Below, piece by piece: positions 34,564 to 45,907 of a stretch of 60,000 bases of DNA. Below the pieces are notes generated by a model. That model saw only the letters and a program-made list of their open reading frames with translations, had not been told where the DNA came from and did not search any database. Position 1 is the stretch's first letter, and every line of letters starts with the position of its first letter. This DNA comes from Adiantum capillus-veneris (Eukaryota; Streptophyta; Polypodiopsida; Polypodiales; Pteridaceae), in the NCBI GenBank assembly GCA_014529385.2, contig CM043956.1, forward strand, positions 88,533,221 through 88,593,220, in the 5' to 3' direction. A program made the position numbers and the translations under genes.

Positions 34564-36409
34564 CAAACATTATCTCTCTTTGTTTGGAGTAGACTTCTTT
34601 GCTCCTCCAAAATAAACAGTATGCACAACAATCCAATTGGCACTGGCTTCATGTGCCATAAATCCCCTGATATATGTCTTATCAAAACCCTGTTGCTTAA
34701 CCACATTGTTCAGCATCTTCCAAAATTCAATATGAGCATATTTATTTTCCACGATAAACTCAGCAGTTGCAATGGTGAGTAGCAGTTGTACATAAGGGTC
34801 ATAGACATGTGCTAACATAGTCGGCCATCCTTGAACACGGTGAACATGATCAAAGTTCACCCACATTTGCTCCAAATTAACTCCAGGACACATGCAATTC
34901 ACCAAATCAACTCCACTGCCCGGTCCCTTAATTGACATTTTAAATACATGAGGTTGTACTTTATCACCCAATTGGCCTGGAAAAAAGATACTATGGATAA
35001 AAGGATATCTGCACTGGATTTTCAAGTCAAGCACTACCTCAAGACCTTTTGAAGTGATATTCTTTGATCTTTTTGCAGACTCCAAACTTTTTTGACTCTC
35101 CTTTTATTTGACAGGGGAGTCATACTGTCAAGGAATTCAGCAAATTCCAAATCTTCAATCATAGCACTTGCAGTTGAACCTGCTCCAATAAGCTTTTCCA
35201 TGATAAGATCATTAGTGGTGGCCCACTCCAATTGTTTCGCAGTCACCAAAGGGTCCCAACTTGCTCGATCAAGCAACATTTCATCTATGTGACTTTCAAC
35301 CATCCGACTCCTCCCTTCTGCACATGGATGATTCTGTTCTCCAAGATGCAAAGCACACCTAGTACAATTATTCTTATCTCTAGGCAAACAATAGTAAATA
35401 ACTGTAGGACATATAGATACACATTTGAGAAATTTTTCACAACGAGTGCATACAAGTGTGCCATGTTGAGAAGAGATCAATCCTTTAGGACAAGATTTAA
35501 CAAGCCAGCCTCGCCAGTGAGACTCATTGAACATATCTGAGTGCAAATGAAATGGACAATCAATGTTGATGCAGCGCAAATGCCTAAAGAATCTACTAAA
35601 TCTGACAATCATTAAAACTATCACTGCTACAAGTGACATACTCTGTCCACATGTGACTATCATGTCTTTGCTCCATACCACTCATACCTGAAGAGTTATC
35701 AGATGGAGGTGATTCAAAAGCAATATACCCATCATAATGAGTTGGGAGCTCATCAGTACAGACCACTTTCTTGGCTTCATGGAGGGCAATATATAAATTG
35801 CTTTGCAATGGCATGCACTTAATCATGTCAATAACACTTGCATTGATCTTAGAGAGAGGTACTTTCTTGTCTTTCATGTCTTGAGAAACTCTACCAATGC
35901 CAGCATCAATCTGATCCTCACTTCTCATATCCACCTTGTAGAACTGGTGTTGTTCATGATCAAGCATAAAAGTTTGCTCACCATCTGATGATATAGTAGC
36001 TTCTACCTTGACTTGCGGTCCAGATAATGTTAGTGTACGAAGAGAGAAATTAGCATCATGAAGTTCAAAATGTTCTTGCAAAGAAGCAACTGTCAAAGAA
36101 TAAATTTTGGTATCAAACATAAGCACTAGCTTCTGTCCACGCCGTGGACCAAAAACTGTAATGCATCTCCCCATGGGTTAATAGTGTGTTTAGCATAAGG
36201 TGAGAATATCAAAGAGCAGTGGCATGGTTCTGATTGATACAGAGGGTGTAAATAGAATAGATTGATATCCTTAAAATTCCATCCATAACCACAAGCCGCC
36301 AGGAATATTGCATGTTCCTGTTCCCATATACAACAATTATTGTTTTATAAAAGAAATAAAAATTCACTATATATATAGTCACAACATGAAATATAAAGTG
36401 CTTAAAAAC

Positions 36410-36505
36410 CGAGCCTGCTTTTAGTTTTAAAAACACTAAAAAAGCGAGCCTGCTTTTAGTTTTTAAAACAATGAAAAAACAAGCCTGCTTATAGTTCTTT
36501 GAGTT
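36410..36505. repeat. Three-unit tandem repeat, about 35 bp
   Basis: CGAGCCTGCTTTTAGTTTT followed by an A-rich spacer, repeated three times with small changes. Confidence 0.85.
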
Positions 36506-36825
36506 TTACGATTTTTAGTCAACCGAGCATATTAATGACAACCGAACTTCACCTACCTAGTTAAATGTCCCATGCACAATATCCCATGCCAAAGTTAAGG
36601 GTGTTTACACACTACTGAATGTTTTTGGTTTATTAAATTCTAAGACAAGTTTTTGCGTGTTGAAAAAAGTGGTTGCCTATTGAGTTTGTTAGTAGAGAGG
36701 CCACCAATGAAATTAAAAGGAGCTACACCACAGTATTATGAGGGATTGACAGATAGAACATGTGACAATAGCGTAGGCTAAAGGATGGGGGTGTGTCAGT
36801 TCATGGCTGCTCTTAGTTAATAAAA

Positions 36826-37289
36826 GGGAAAATTACCAAAATACCCCTCTAATTTTCGGGAATTCCCAAAATACCCCTCAAATTTAAAAAATTCCAAAAA
36901 AAGCCCCAATATTTTGTCACAAATTCCTAAAATGCCCTTCAAGTTTCCAAAATTCCCAAAGTACCCCTGGTCGTGAGAATAAATTTCTTGAAAGGCAAAA
37001 AAAATTGTACCTTTTCATAAGAAGACTGACTGTCCATCAATAGAAGATGCTAAAAATAGAGTTTAGGTATGTTACATAGGCTTTGGAGATGAATTTCTTC
37101 TTTATGTTTAGATATAATTGCCCTTTTTGCATGGTAATTTGTGACAAATTACATGCTAAGAACTCAAAAATGGATCTAAATTGTCAAAAAATAATAAAGG
37201 TTAGAAAATCTTGAACAGTCCAATCAAAATAGATGTAAGGGTATTTGGGGAGTTTCCACAAACTAGAGGGCTATTTTGGTAATTTTCCC
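36826..37289. mobile_element. MULE-type MITE, 464 bp, with 9-bp target duplication
   Basis: Ends in GGGAAAATTACCAAAATA and its inverse (18 of 18), and the inverted similarity continues at about 80 percent for about 55 bases. It is flanked on both sides by TTAATAAAA (36817-36825 and 37290-37298), a perfect 9-bp duplication as made by Mutator-type transposases. No coding capacity. Confidence 0.9.
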
Positions 37290-37521
37290 TTAATAAAATT
37301 GTAGTCGACGTGATTGGCAATCGGCCGTCTGGAAGTGGTATGAAAGGGGCAACTGGCCATCTAGTGGTCATGGTTTCATTATGTGAAAGGGGCCTCTAGG
37401 CCCCTACTGTATTTTTTCAAAGCAAGGCAGGCCCCTAATATAGTTTTTTAACGCATCTACTGCGCCTCTCTCTCAGTCATCTCTTAGGCGGTTTTCTACG
37501 CAATCAATTGAAAGATTTATT

Positions 37522-37652
37522 GCACCCTTTCATGCTCTCAAATAGTCTTTCCCTGCACCCTTTCAAGATTTCTTGCCTGCACCCTTTCAAGCTTTCTTAC
37601 CTGCGCCCACTTAGGCTTTCTTGCATTGTTCCCACTGAGGCTTTCTTGCATG
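37522..37652. repeat. Tandem repeat, about 24-bp unit, five copies
   Basis: GCACCCTTTCAAGCTTTCTTACCT and variants recur five times. It lies just upstream of the ParB/methyltransferase-like gene. Confidence 0.85.
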
Positions 37653-37779
37653 CTGGCCTATTGTGTTAGCTTAATTAGGTAATCTCTCAAGCCTTATCTC
37701 TCTAATACCTCAGCCATGGGGAGAAGGGAGTCTACCTCGGTCCGAAAACCTCCTGCCAGGTACCTTTGTAAACCACCTT

Positions 37780-37807
37780 TAGCCATCCACGTTGGCGCAG
37801 ATGGCTA
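37780..37807. repeat. Palindrome 0 of the intron-1 array
   Basis: TAGCCATC..GATGGCTA, 8-bp arms around 12 bases; same core as the palindromes at 38505-38646. Located 21 bases after the inferred first donor site. Confidence 0.75.
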
Positions 37808-38031
37808 CAGGTAGTTTTTTTTTCAATGTTTTAGATAACGTTTGCAAGGCTTATGTTTTAATTAAAATTAGAATCCTTCTGTAACGCTCTCTGTAAACCT
37901 TGAATTGGAGTTGAACCCCGCGCTTATATAACCCACCCACAACCTAGAGCTTGTGATTGACCACTGCCCTGGGAGCATGCCCTGCACAACCCAAGAGAGA
38001 TGTTGGAGGGGTAGTGCACCCCCCGTAAAGA

Positions 38032-38032
38032 G

Positions 38033-38118
<86 letters not shown>
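38032..38118. repeat. Compound (AC)n(AG)n microsatellite
   Basis: AC to about 38060, then AG to 38118, inside the inferred first intron. Confidence 0.97.
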
Positions 38119-38120
<2 letters not shown>

Positions 38121-38504
38121 GAGCTCAGAGACCATCTTTCGATCAAGGCAGAAATGTGCTAAACCATTACCAAAATTAGTTGGGATATTAATATTCCCAT
38201 TGAAAGTAAGGTACTCCATGGCCTTCCACTTACATTCCAAAGTCGGACCTCCAACTCTTCTAGCTAGTGTATAGGAGAATCATGGTGAAAACTCAAACCG
38301 AAGTGCTTGTGTTGGGATAAGTTGCCAAGGCTTTGCGAGGGTATATATGGGACCGTTGAGTAAAAAACCAGACAGGTGCATGTATGCCACGGTATGCATG
38401 TTGCCCAGTTATAGAAGCAGCAGGATAAACCAAACTTCTACAGAAGGATTAACTAAACTTTTGTGTGGCTTTCTTATCATTGTGATTCTAAGCTAAACTA
38501 CCTG

Positions 38505-38935
38505 TAGCCATCCACGCTAGCGTGGATGGCTAGAAGGAGTTTTGAATGTGAAAATCTACCTATTTATAAGATCTATCTGGAAATCTTCAGAGCTGCATAG
38601 CTTCTCTTAAAAATATATGAAGCCATCCACGCCAGCGTGGATAGCTAGAACGAGTTTCTTGCGACATTGGTTTAGGGGTAGTGATTCATTCTCGCATTGA
38701 ATTTAATCATGTTTTATGAAGCTCAGTAACCTCACTCAAGCTATCCACGCCGACATGGATGTCTAGAGGGAATGTCTCAAGATTAAATTTTATAATTTAT
38801 CATGATTTTTTAAAAGTTGTTAGCTCCCCTCTAGGAATCCTCGCCGACATGGATTCTTAGGTGGAGATCAATAAGATAAAGTCTCGATTTTTTGAATTGC
38901 CTCTAGGCATCTGCATCAGCATGGATGCCTAGAGG
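38505..38935. repeat. Array of five long palindromes, 69-118 bp apart
   Basis: 38505-38532 is a perfect 28-bp palindrome (half-site TAGCCATCCACGCT). 38621-38646 has 12-bp arms with one mismatch (AGCCATCCACGC). 38739-38766 is imperfect (CTATCCACG..). 38831-38860 has 10-bp arms with one mismatch (CTAGGAATCC). 38900-38935 has perfect 12-bp arms (CCTCTAGGCATC). Each is followed by a similar CTAGAnGGGA-type tail, so these are diverged copies of one unit in which pairing has been kept while sequence changed. Confidence 0.85.
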
Positions 38936-41900
38936 GAATTTTAGTGAAGTAAATAAATTGTTTCTGGTTTTGTTTTGCAAGTCCTTCAAATCATGGACGA
39001 GGTCGCAGAGGGAGACAGATTTCTTCAACTCAAGCTTCCAGTATCTTAGAGAGCAGTGATCAAATAAGTGCAGTCTATGTCACAGATATGACAGATGGTT
39101 TGGAGACACAAGAGGAGGAGATGAAAAGCCAGGACTTGGGGTTGGCTCCATAAATGAAGCTGATGAATCTCTTGCCCCACAAGAGGCATGTTTTCAAATA
39201 GTGCATGCCTTATGTCGTAACAGATGAAGGAGCAGTAGAGATTGAGATAGGGGAAGAGCACAAACTTTACATGCTAGAGGACAAGATATTCTTCAATGTA
39301 CTCGCATGTTCAATTTTTTTGATTGTCCACCAATTCCTTTATGTCGATTGATCCCTTATGCAAGGGTCGGAGGCTTACAAGATGATGTTAATGGATTGAA
39401 AGCTGCTTTTGCAAAGGAAGGCTACATGCAAGAAAAAGGAGCTTTTATTGTTTCAGTTTGAAATTGCAAGAAGGAGGAAGCTTATATGATAGGTATTTCA
39501 TTTCTCTACTTTGATCTTTCCTACTATCTATTTCTATGGTGTTTTTTGTTGTTCTCATAAATAATAGTTGAATGTGCTTTTCTGCCTATGATTATCTTTT
39601 TTGCAGAGGACCTTCTTACTTCATGGGACCCAATATGGGTTGATATACATAAAGAGTTTGAAATTGAGCTTTTTGAAAGACCAAATCTTCAGTTCTCTCT
39701 ACTAAAGTGTTGTACGTTTGGGAGAGTAATCATAGAATGTTCGCTTGGATGGCTGCTATTAAAGAGAGATTCTCCATTGATAGAGAGAAACATTGTAGTG
39801 TGCTTTGTACAGTTATTGATCCTACTCGAGTGCCAGAGATAGCTCTTCTTAGTAGCTTGCAAAGAATGAATTTGTAAGCTTCATGACTTTCTATATATTT
39901 TAGCAAAAAATATCTATGTTGTGTTTCTGACTTTGTATATATTGTATATGACCTTGGAATAGCATGAATACACATGCTCTTGTAGTCACTCATCTTAGGG
40001 ATGAGCTTGTCAACAACTGCTCCCACATTTGTGCAGCGGTTCATGAAGCCTATCTGACATGGCTACCAGAAAAAGATCAAAAGTTGATTGCTGCAGTCCA
40101 AAAGAAATACTCGAAGGGTGTGGAGCCTTGGTATCCACTTACTCGTCGATACTTGGGAAATCTCTTATACGATGTGAGTGTCTTTGGCTTGCTTTTTTGG
40201 AACGATCTCATATTTGCTTTTTGTGAAAATTACATATATTAAATTGTGTATTGAAGGATAAAATATCCAAGTAATTGAGCCAAAGAGTATGTGTTTGTTT
40301 TTTGCAAATTATTAATTTTTAAGTATGTGTTGAAGGTTCAAATGTCCAAGGAATTGAGCCAAAGAATAGAGCAAGCTAGGCACACAATGACAAATGAAGA
40401 ACTTATAAAAGAGGAGGAGAAAATATTGAATGATTTAGCACTCAAATATGGAGAGCGCTTTGGGAAGGTGGTTGAATTTTTTTTTTTTTGGGTGTTTTGC
40501 ACATAGTGTAATAGTTGTTTAAACTTGGTTTTCTATTCGTTGCTCAAAAACTACAGTTGTTGCTAGATATTGTTGATCCAAATCGTGGACCGAATTGGAT
40601 GGCTTGAGTTCTTGCACTCCAATGGGGTCCTGATAGTTGGGCTACGCTTGAGAAATTGAACTTGATTGCTATGCATGATGCTCTTGTCTGGAACAAACTG
40701 TTATGGGTTTCCTTGCTTGAGGCAGATAAGATTACTAGATCCTCTTATGGTTTAAAGAAAGGAGATCATGTGTATCTCATGTGAGTAAAGTTTCTTTAGA
40801 GTTTTAAGAATCTTTGATGTAGAGTTGCTAGTTTTTTGTGATTATTTTAGTTTTTTCTCATCTTCCTTGTTATGCAGTTGGATCCGTAGAGAGGGCCTTC
40901 TACAAAGGATTTTTGATAGGGCCACAAAGTTTGTGGAGGACTTGAGAAACATTGCTGGTGGTATTTTGTTTCCTCATGATTGCTCTCTTGCCTCTTACTT
41001 TGAGGAACTCAAGTTTGAAGCACGACCCTATCTTTATCCTTTGAAGACCTCTCTTGAAGCTACGACAAAAGATGTTCACAAGCAAGCTATGAAGAAAGTG
41101 GACATGGTACACATGGCATCTCAACGGCTAGCCTACAGGTCAAGCTCATCATACTTTTATTTCAAGCTTTTCATAATTACGAAGTGTGTAGTGATGTTAT
41201 TTTGTTATTTTGTTTTATACTTCTATTATTCTTGGTTGGAAAAGGATTTCTTCCAGGGATTCCATTCTTAGCTAAGCAGTGGGCACAACTATCTATTGGG
41301 GAAGGATGCATGTACTCCCCTTCCATGCATAAGCTCACTACTTGGGAGATGGAGGCATGTCCATGGTTGATAGACATGGCTTCTGGGCACGTATTGGCGA
41401 GAGAGAGAGAGCTTCACGATACTATGAGAGTTGGTGGCACATCTGTTGATGTGCCTCTCCCTCTTAGAGTGGATGAGGTGATATTGGGTAAGTGGTTACT
41501 CAAAACAATCTCAACAAACATAATTTGTCTAAGAGATTTAAATTATCTTTTTCCTAAAATTATTTGTTTTACATACCGATAATATTGTTTTTTTTTGCTT
41601 TGTTCAAGCTACAAATACTTATCGCAAGGGAAAGGAGGTGATTGTTGAGCCTAGGGTGGATGCAAACATGGAGCAAGAGCATGGTGAGCTTTCACTTGCG
41701 ATGCAATCATTTGTTTCGTTCATTTATTGGAGTTAAGTCACTTTGTTTATCCTCTTGTCTCGCAGTACCTCTTGGGGAGATTGCTGCAAAGAAAACCATT
41801 TCTTTTGTATACATTGTTGTACTCCCTTGTCTTCTCTGTCCTCATTTCCTGACTCACGATGCATAGCCATTTGTGGGGACTACATAGCCATTGCTGCTGA

Positions 41901-42932
41901 TTTTAGGGCCGGTGTTTGACATCCCGCATGGATTCCTGTTCATGAGCACATGGGATGTGCACGCCTCAATGGGACCTTGTGCGTGCTTGGTGGGAGAACA
42001 GTCGCATGGGCTGCTTATTTTATTTTTTTGGATCTTCCCTTTGGTGGTTCCCCATAACCCTCCCTTGTTGTACCCCTTTGGGATATTTGTAGCAAGGATC
42101 ATGTTCGTGCAGGCATGTAACTTGGATATTCGAGTTTGTCAGACTCAGGGTGGTTGTTGATCATGGTCTCTATGGTAGGTTTCTGCTTCAATCATAATTT
42201 TATACAATACTTGTCGATTTTTGTTGTGTGTTTTCTATTGTGACTTTTAAAACCTCTTGCAGGAGATACCATTGGCTGGGTTGAGAGATTTTGTCGTGCA
42301 CCAGAGATAGCTATTCATCGTTGCATTGTGGTCCTCCATCATGGAGCTTATGGTTATGGTAATAGCTTTGGTGGTCGGATTGAGGTAATTCTCTTCTACA
42401 TATTAACTTGTTTGTTTCTCATTTTGGTGTGTTATATTATTATTGTGATTGCCCTCTAATTGTCTATGTGGTGGTGTAGTGTCATTGTTCTCTCTTACTT
42501 ATGATGCATAGGGTTGGCATGCAACCACCTTGCTTTGTGGTTGAGAGCACCCCACTATTCAATCGGCTTGAAATGCAGCCTTTGGATTCTTACATGATGC
42601 ACCATCTTCCAGAGTTAGCCACATCATCATCCGGGGAGCCATGGTGTGGTGTCTTGCAACGAAGTCACTCTTTTATTGCATGTTTTGTGGAGCTTCTTTG
42701 TAGGCCTGGAGGTATTTGTTTGGAGTTGGGATGTGGTAAGGCGCCCGTATTAGCAGCATGCTTAGGCAGAGGGCGGGTGTGCGCAGTAGTCAACATTGAT
42801 GACACTTTGATTTCAGATTATCTGCAGCCATTATTTCACCCTAAAAAGAGAAGCAGAGAGAGATCCTTCACCTCTCTTGATGTTGATGATGTGGGTGGCA
42901 TGCCTTCGTGTGTCAACCCCTTTGATGACTAG

Positions 42933-44380
42933 TGAGAGTCCACCTTACACTTCATTTCCCCCACATATTTTATGTTTCCATCATACTTTTACGCTATTTT
43001 GTCACTTTTTTGTATCATTGTTTTGTATTTGAAAATTGTGGATAATGATTCAAACAACAATTTGAGATTTCTTGTGCTTTTATGATGTAGATTTTGTGTT
43101 TCTTGCATGTGGATTGTGAGACTTATCTTTTTCTTTTTGTATGGAAGTGTGTTGCCAGTTTATGCTGAGGGGATTGCAAATACCATGGCTGCTGATATAC
43201 GATACAATTTTGACACCCACAAGAAGTGTCAGAGACGCAATGTCTTTATTGATGACAAGTGTGACTCTTCATACTCATGAAATAGAACCATAGCATTTCT
43301 TGTTTTTATTAGAGTGCAGAGGCATGACATGTTGTTCTCTATACTCCACTAAATATTCCACTTGTTATCTTACAACTCTAAAGAAATCTCTCTTTTTTTG
43401 GTATAAGATATGGCAATTCTCTCTTAGTATAGTTTAGAAACTTTGTAGATGTATGAGCATTGTTGGCTTGCATTAGATTGCTCCGTAAAATTTAAAGTTA
43501 AAATAAAATTTATGGTGTTGAATGTAGTTGTGGATCATTGCATGGTTTGTAATAGCTTTGCTACTAGCTTGGGTTTCTCATTGCTCGACATCAAGTATCA
43601 ATTGCACAAAAGAATCTAGAGTCTAATTTTGAACAATTATATGGCTACGATTACTTAGGGATTCAAGATCCTACTATTATTAAAGTAGGATCTTCATTCA
43701 TCTTTCTTAACAAATCCCATTTGGTTTCTTTATTCATTTTCTTGGATTTTCCTTCGCTCGAAAAATCTCGCTCGCCACACAGTAAGACTCGGTAAGAACA
43801 TTACCCTTTGATAGAGCAGACGTAACACCTCTGGAGATGGTTGCTTTGACAAATCATATTTCATTGTCGTGACAGTGTTTCTCATTCACAAGAGGGTTGA
43901 GTCCATTGCTTTGGATGGTGCGAACACTTCAATGTAAGCGAGGAGGGTTTTACAATTTTTCCTTCTTATCACACACGTAAAGTCAAAAGATCCAGTGAAA
44001 ATCTTAATGGTTCCCTTTAGGGTTTTCACCATATTAGAGACACTTATTCTCTCTCCTTCTTTGGGTGGTGGCATAGAGGGGTAATTGAGCCAGTTGGGAT
44101 GTCTCTTCAAGATTTTGAAGTGGTTTGCGCATGTGCGTACACGAGGGATTGGGAAAAATAGAATATCATACCTGATAATTTTTGGGAATTTCACCAACTA
44201 CTTTTGAAACCCGGGGTACTTAAGGAGCCAAGATTTTCTCCATCTTGGTTGGGAGTCCACTATTTTCTTTGCTTCAGCCCTCTTCTTGATCACCATGACT
44301 TCATACTTTAGGAGAGTATATGAGAGCATAGGTTGCATCCATTCCTCCCTGGGCACATTTGTGGCAAGCCCTTGGACTCC
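42933..44380. other. No clear gene
   Basis: AT-rich. A short frame at about 43150-43281 may belong to the methyltransferase-like gene. The minus-strand frame 44197-43886 is unrecognised and may be the tail of the coiled-coil remnant at 44390-45740. Confidence 0.4.
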
Positions 44381-44389
44381 TACAAAATG

Positions 44390-45740
44390 TTACATTTTTG
44401 TCTCCCATTCCAAGGCTGCCTTGTGGTCTTCCATTGTGGACTTTTTGATCAAAATTTGGAGGCATGTCTCCTCCTCTACAATCAATGATATCCCTTCTTC
44501 TTCTTGTGTCTCTATCTGTTCTTCTTGATGCTGCAGATCTTCTGCATCCTCGAGAACTTCCATGGGCTCATCTCTAGCGTTAGTCCCTAGATCACTGGGC
44601 CCTGATTCCATGTCTTGTGTCCTTGCTTTGGCTATTTCTCTTTGAAATTTTGTTAGTTGTTGTTGAGCAAGAACATCTCTTTTAGTAGCTTCTTCTGCTT
44701 GGTTCTCCAACATCTCTTGCAATGTAGCCAATTGTCATTGAAGCTCTTCATTTTCTTTTTGAAGCTCTTTGTATTCAGCCTTCCGTCTTTCCTCCATGGC
44801 TAGAGATCCTTCTGCCATATGCATTCTTTGTCTTTGCTCTAGCCATAACTACTTTTGGAGGGTAGTTATTTGTGCTTCCAAGGCTTGCACAACCCGACTA
44901 TCTACCCTTGACTTGTACAACCCTTGGGGTTTCCCTTAGTCTCTTTATTGTTAACCATGGAGCTCTCATTTTGCTTTCAGCTCCAGCACTTCGTCTTCGC
45001 TGCCTCTAGCTCATCTTCTATTCTTTCTTTTTCTTCTCGAAGAGTCCTAAATTCTCTCAAAATCTCTACCATTTCTAGTGTTAGAGTGTCTTGTTTGCTC
45101 TTAGCCTCTCTTAGTGTTGCATTGAGAGTCTAAAGATCTATTTTGGCTTCCTCAGCTTTTAGGTGTATAATTTGAACCATGCTCAAAAGGTTATCATGTT
45201 CCATTTGAATATTATCTTCTTTGGTAAGCATCGTACTGTTTTCTTCAGCAATGGTTAGAGACCGCATTCTAACTCTGTCAAGTATGTGATATGCGGCTTT
45301 TACGTCATCTTCATTTCCTACTACTAAGTTTTTGGCTGATGGCCTATTGATACGGCCAAAAAAGGGAACTTGACGTCCCATACTTAACATGACCCCTATT
45401 GGAGGTGCTCTCCACGGGCTGGCCAATGGTCTCCATTGTGACGTTTGTGGGATGTGAACCAAACCTGGTACTCCATGATGTGGGGAATGCCTTTCTTGAG
45501 CTATTCTCCGTGTTCCTTGATCTAACTTTGGTCCTTGAGATCTATCAGCTCTTATCTAGTCAGTAGGGATTTCCTGTCTCTCTAGTTCTTGCCCGATAGC
45601 CCATGGTGGGATTTGAGTGCCATAGACTACTATTGAAGCCTCTACCATTGTGTATCTAGCTTGAAGGAGGTATTCATAGGTGTCCCTTTCTTCTTTCTCC
45701 TTTTCTTCTGCGCTTCTAGCAAATAGGCTTCATACTCCTC
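44390..45740 (-). pseudogene. Unrecognised coiled-coil protein remnant
   Basis: Minus-strand frames rich in Glu, Lys, Leu and Arg that read as coiled coil (EMVEILREFRTLREEKERIE; MATLQEMLENQAEEATKRDV). They are preceded by a Pro/Trp segment (SQWRPLASPWRAPP) and a VGNEDDVKAAYHILDRVRMR segment. Several stops and frame changes break it into pieces (45462-45130, 44731-44390, and pieces between). No family was recognised; it could be the coiled-coil gag-like product of a retroelement or a degenerate host gene. Confidence 0.4.
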
Positions 45741-45907
45741 TAGGTTTATGCACACTTGTAGGATACCGTCGGAGCCTAGATTATATGAATGTTTTCAGAC
45801 ATTTTTTGGATGATCATAAAGTCACTAGGTCATTCCAAAAAGCTTTCCCACCAGCCTCGTGTATATATGTGTACATATCCCTGCAAGTCTTGGAAGTGAC
45901 CATGTAA

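Larger units (their letters stand above)
27641..36174 (-). pseudogene. Mutator/FAR1-like transposase with SWIM finger, split by an LTR element
   Basis: Read on the minus strand from 36174. An N-terminal frame (36174-35596), a Cys-rich segment (LRCINIDCPF..CTRC..CTRCALHLGEQNHPC, about 35580-35310), a MULE-like core (YDPYVQLLLTIATAEFIVENK, MAHEASANW, then the CLFHWEQS position; 35085-34570 continued at 29171-28825 with NLSESKHASI), and a SWIM zinc finger CTCEDF..PCKH at about 27800-27720. The core resumes in the same frame across the 29172-34563 insertion, apart from one TAA just before CLFHW. Other lesions: a frame change near 35600, one near 35050, and many stops between 28800 and 28035. The usual second Asp of the core appears replaced by His. 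It would have cut and pasted DNA at terminal repeats; terminal repeats of this copy were not found. Family call by motif memory only. Confidence 0.65.
37716..42932 (+). pseudogene. ParB-like domain plus DNA methyltransferase-like protein, about 13 exons, with lesions
   Basis: Inferred exons: 37716-37759, 38982-39492, 39607-39873, 39963-40173, 40336-40467, 40557-40780, 40878-41138, 41257-41487, 41609-41683, 41766-42174, 42263-42384, 42480-42932; most have clear GT..AG borders. The first join keeps frame and gives a basic, AT-hook-like GRGRRGR. A ParB-like part: IPLCRLIPYAR..DVNGLKAAFAKEGY (39330-39440) and WESNHRMFAW (39718-39747), the position of the family's GNHR box. The C-terminal part resembles beta-class DNA methyltransferases: DLPFG at 42031-42045 where DPP(Y/F) is expected, then LELGCGKAP..LAACLGRGR at about 42719-42780 (SAM-binding motif). 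Lesions: TAA near 39149, TGA 39459, frame break near 39695, TGA 40605, and stops in the 41766-42174 exon. A short frame at 43150-43281 may be a further exon. The role, DNA modification or transposon biology, is inferred. Confidence 0.5.

Noticed and set aside
38505-38935. Regularly spaced palindromes as a CRISPR array
   Set aside because: The repeats are not identical, spacing varies from 69 to 118 bases, there are no cas genes, and the setting is a eukaryotic intron.
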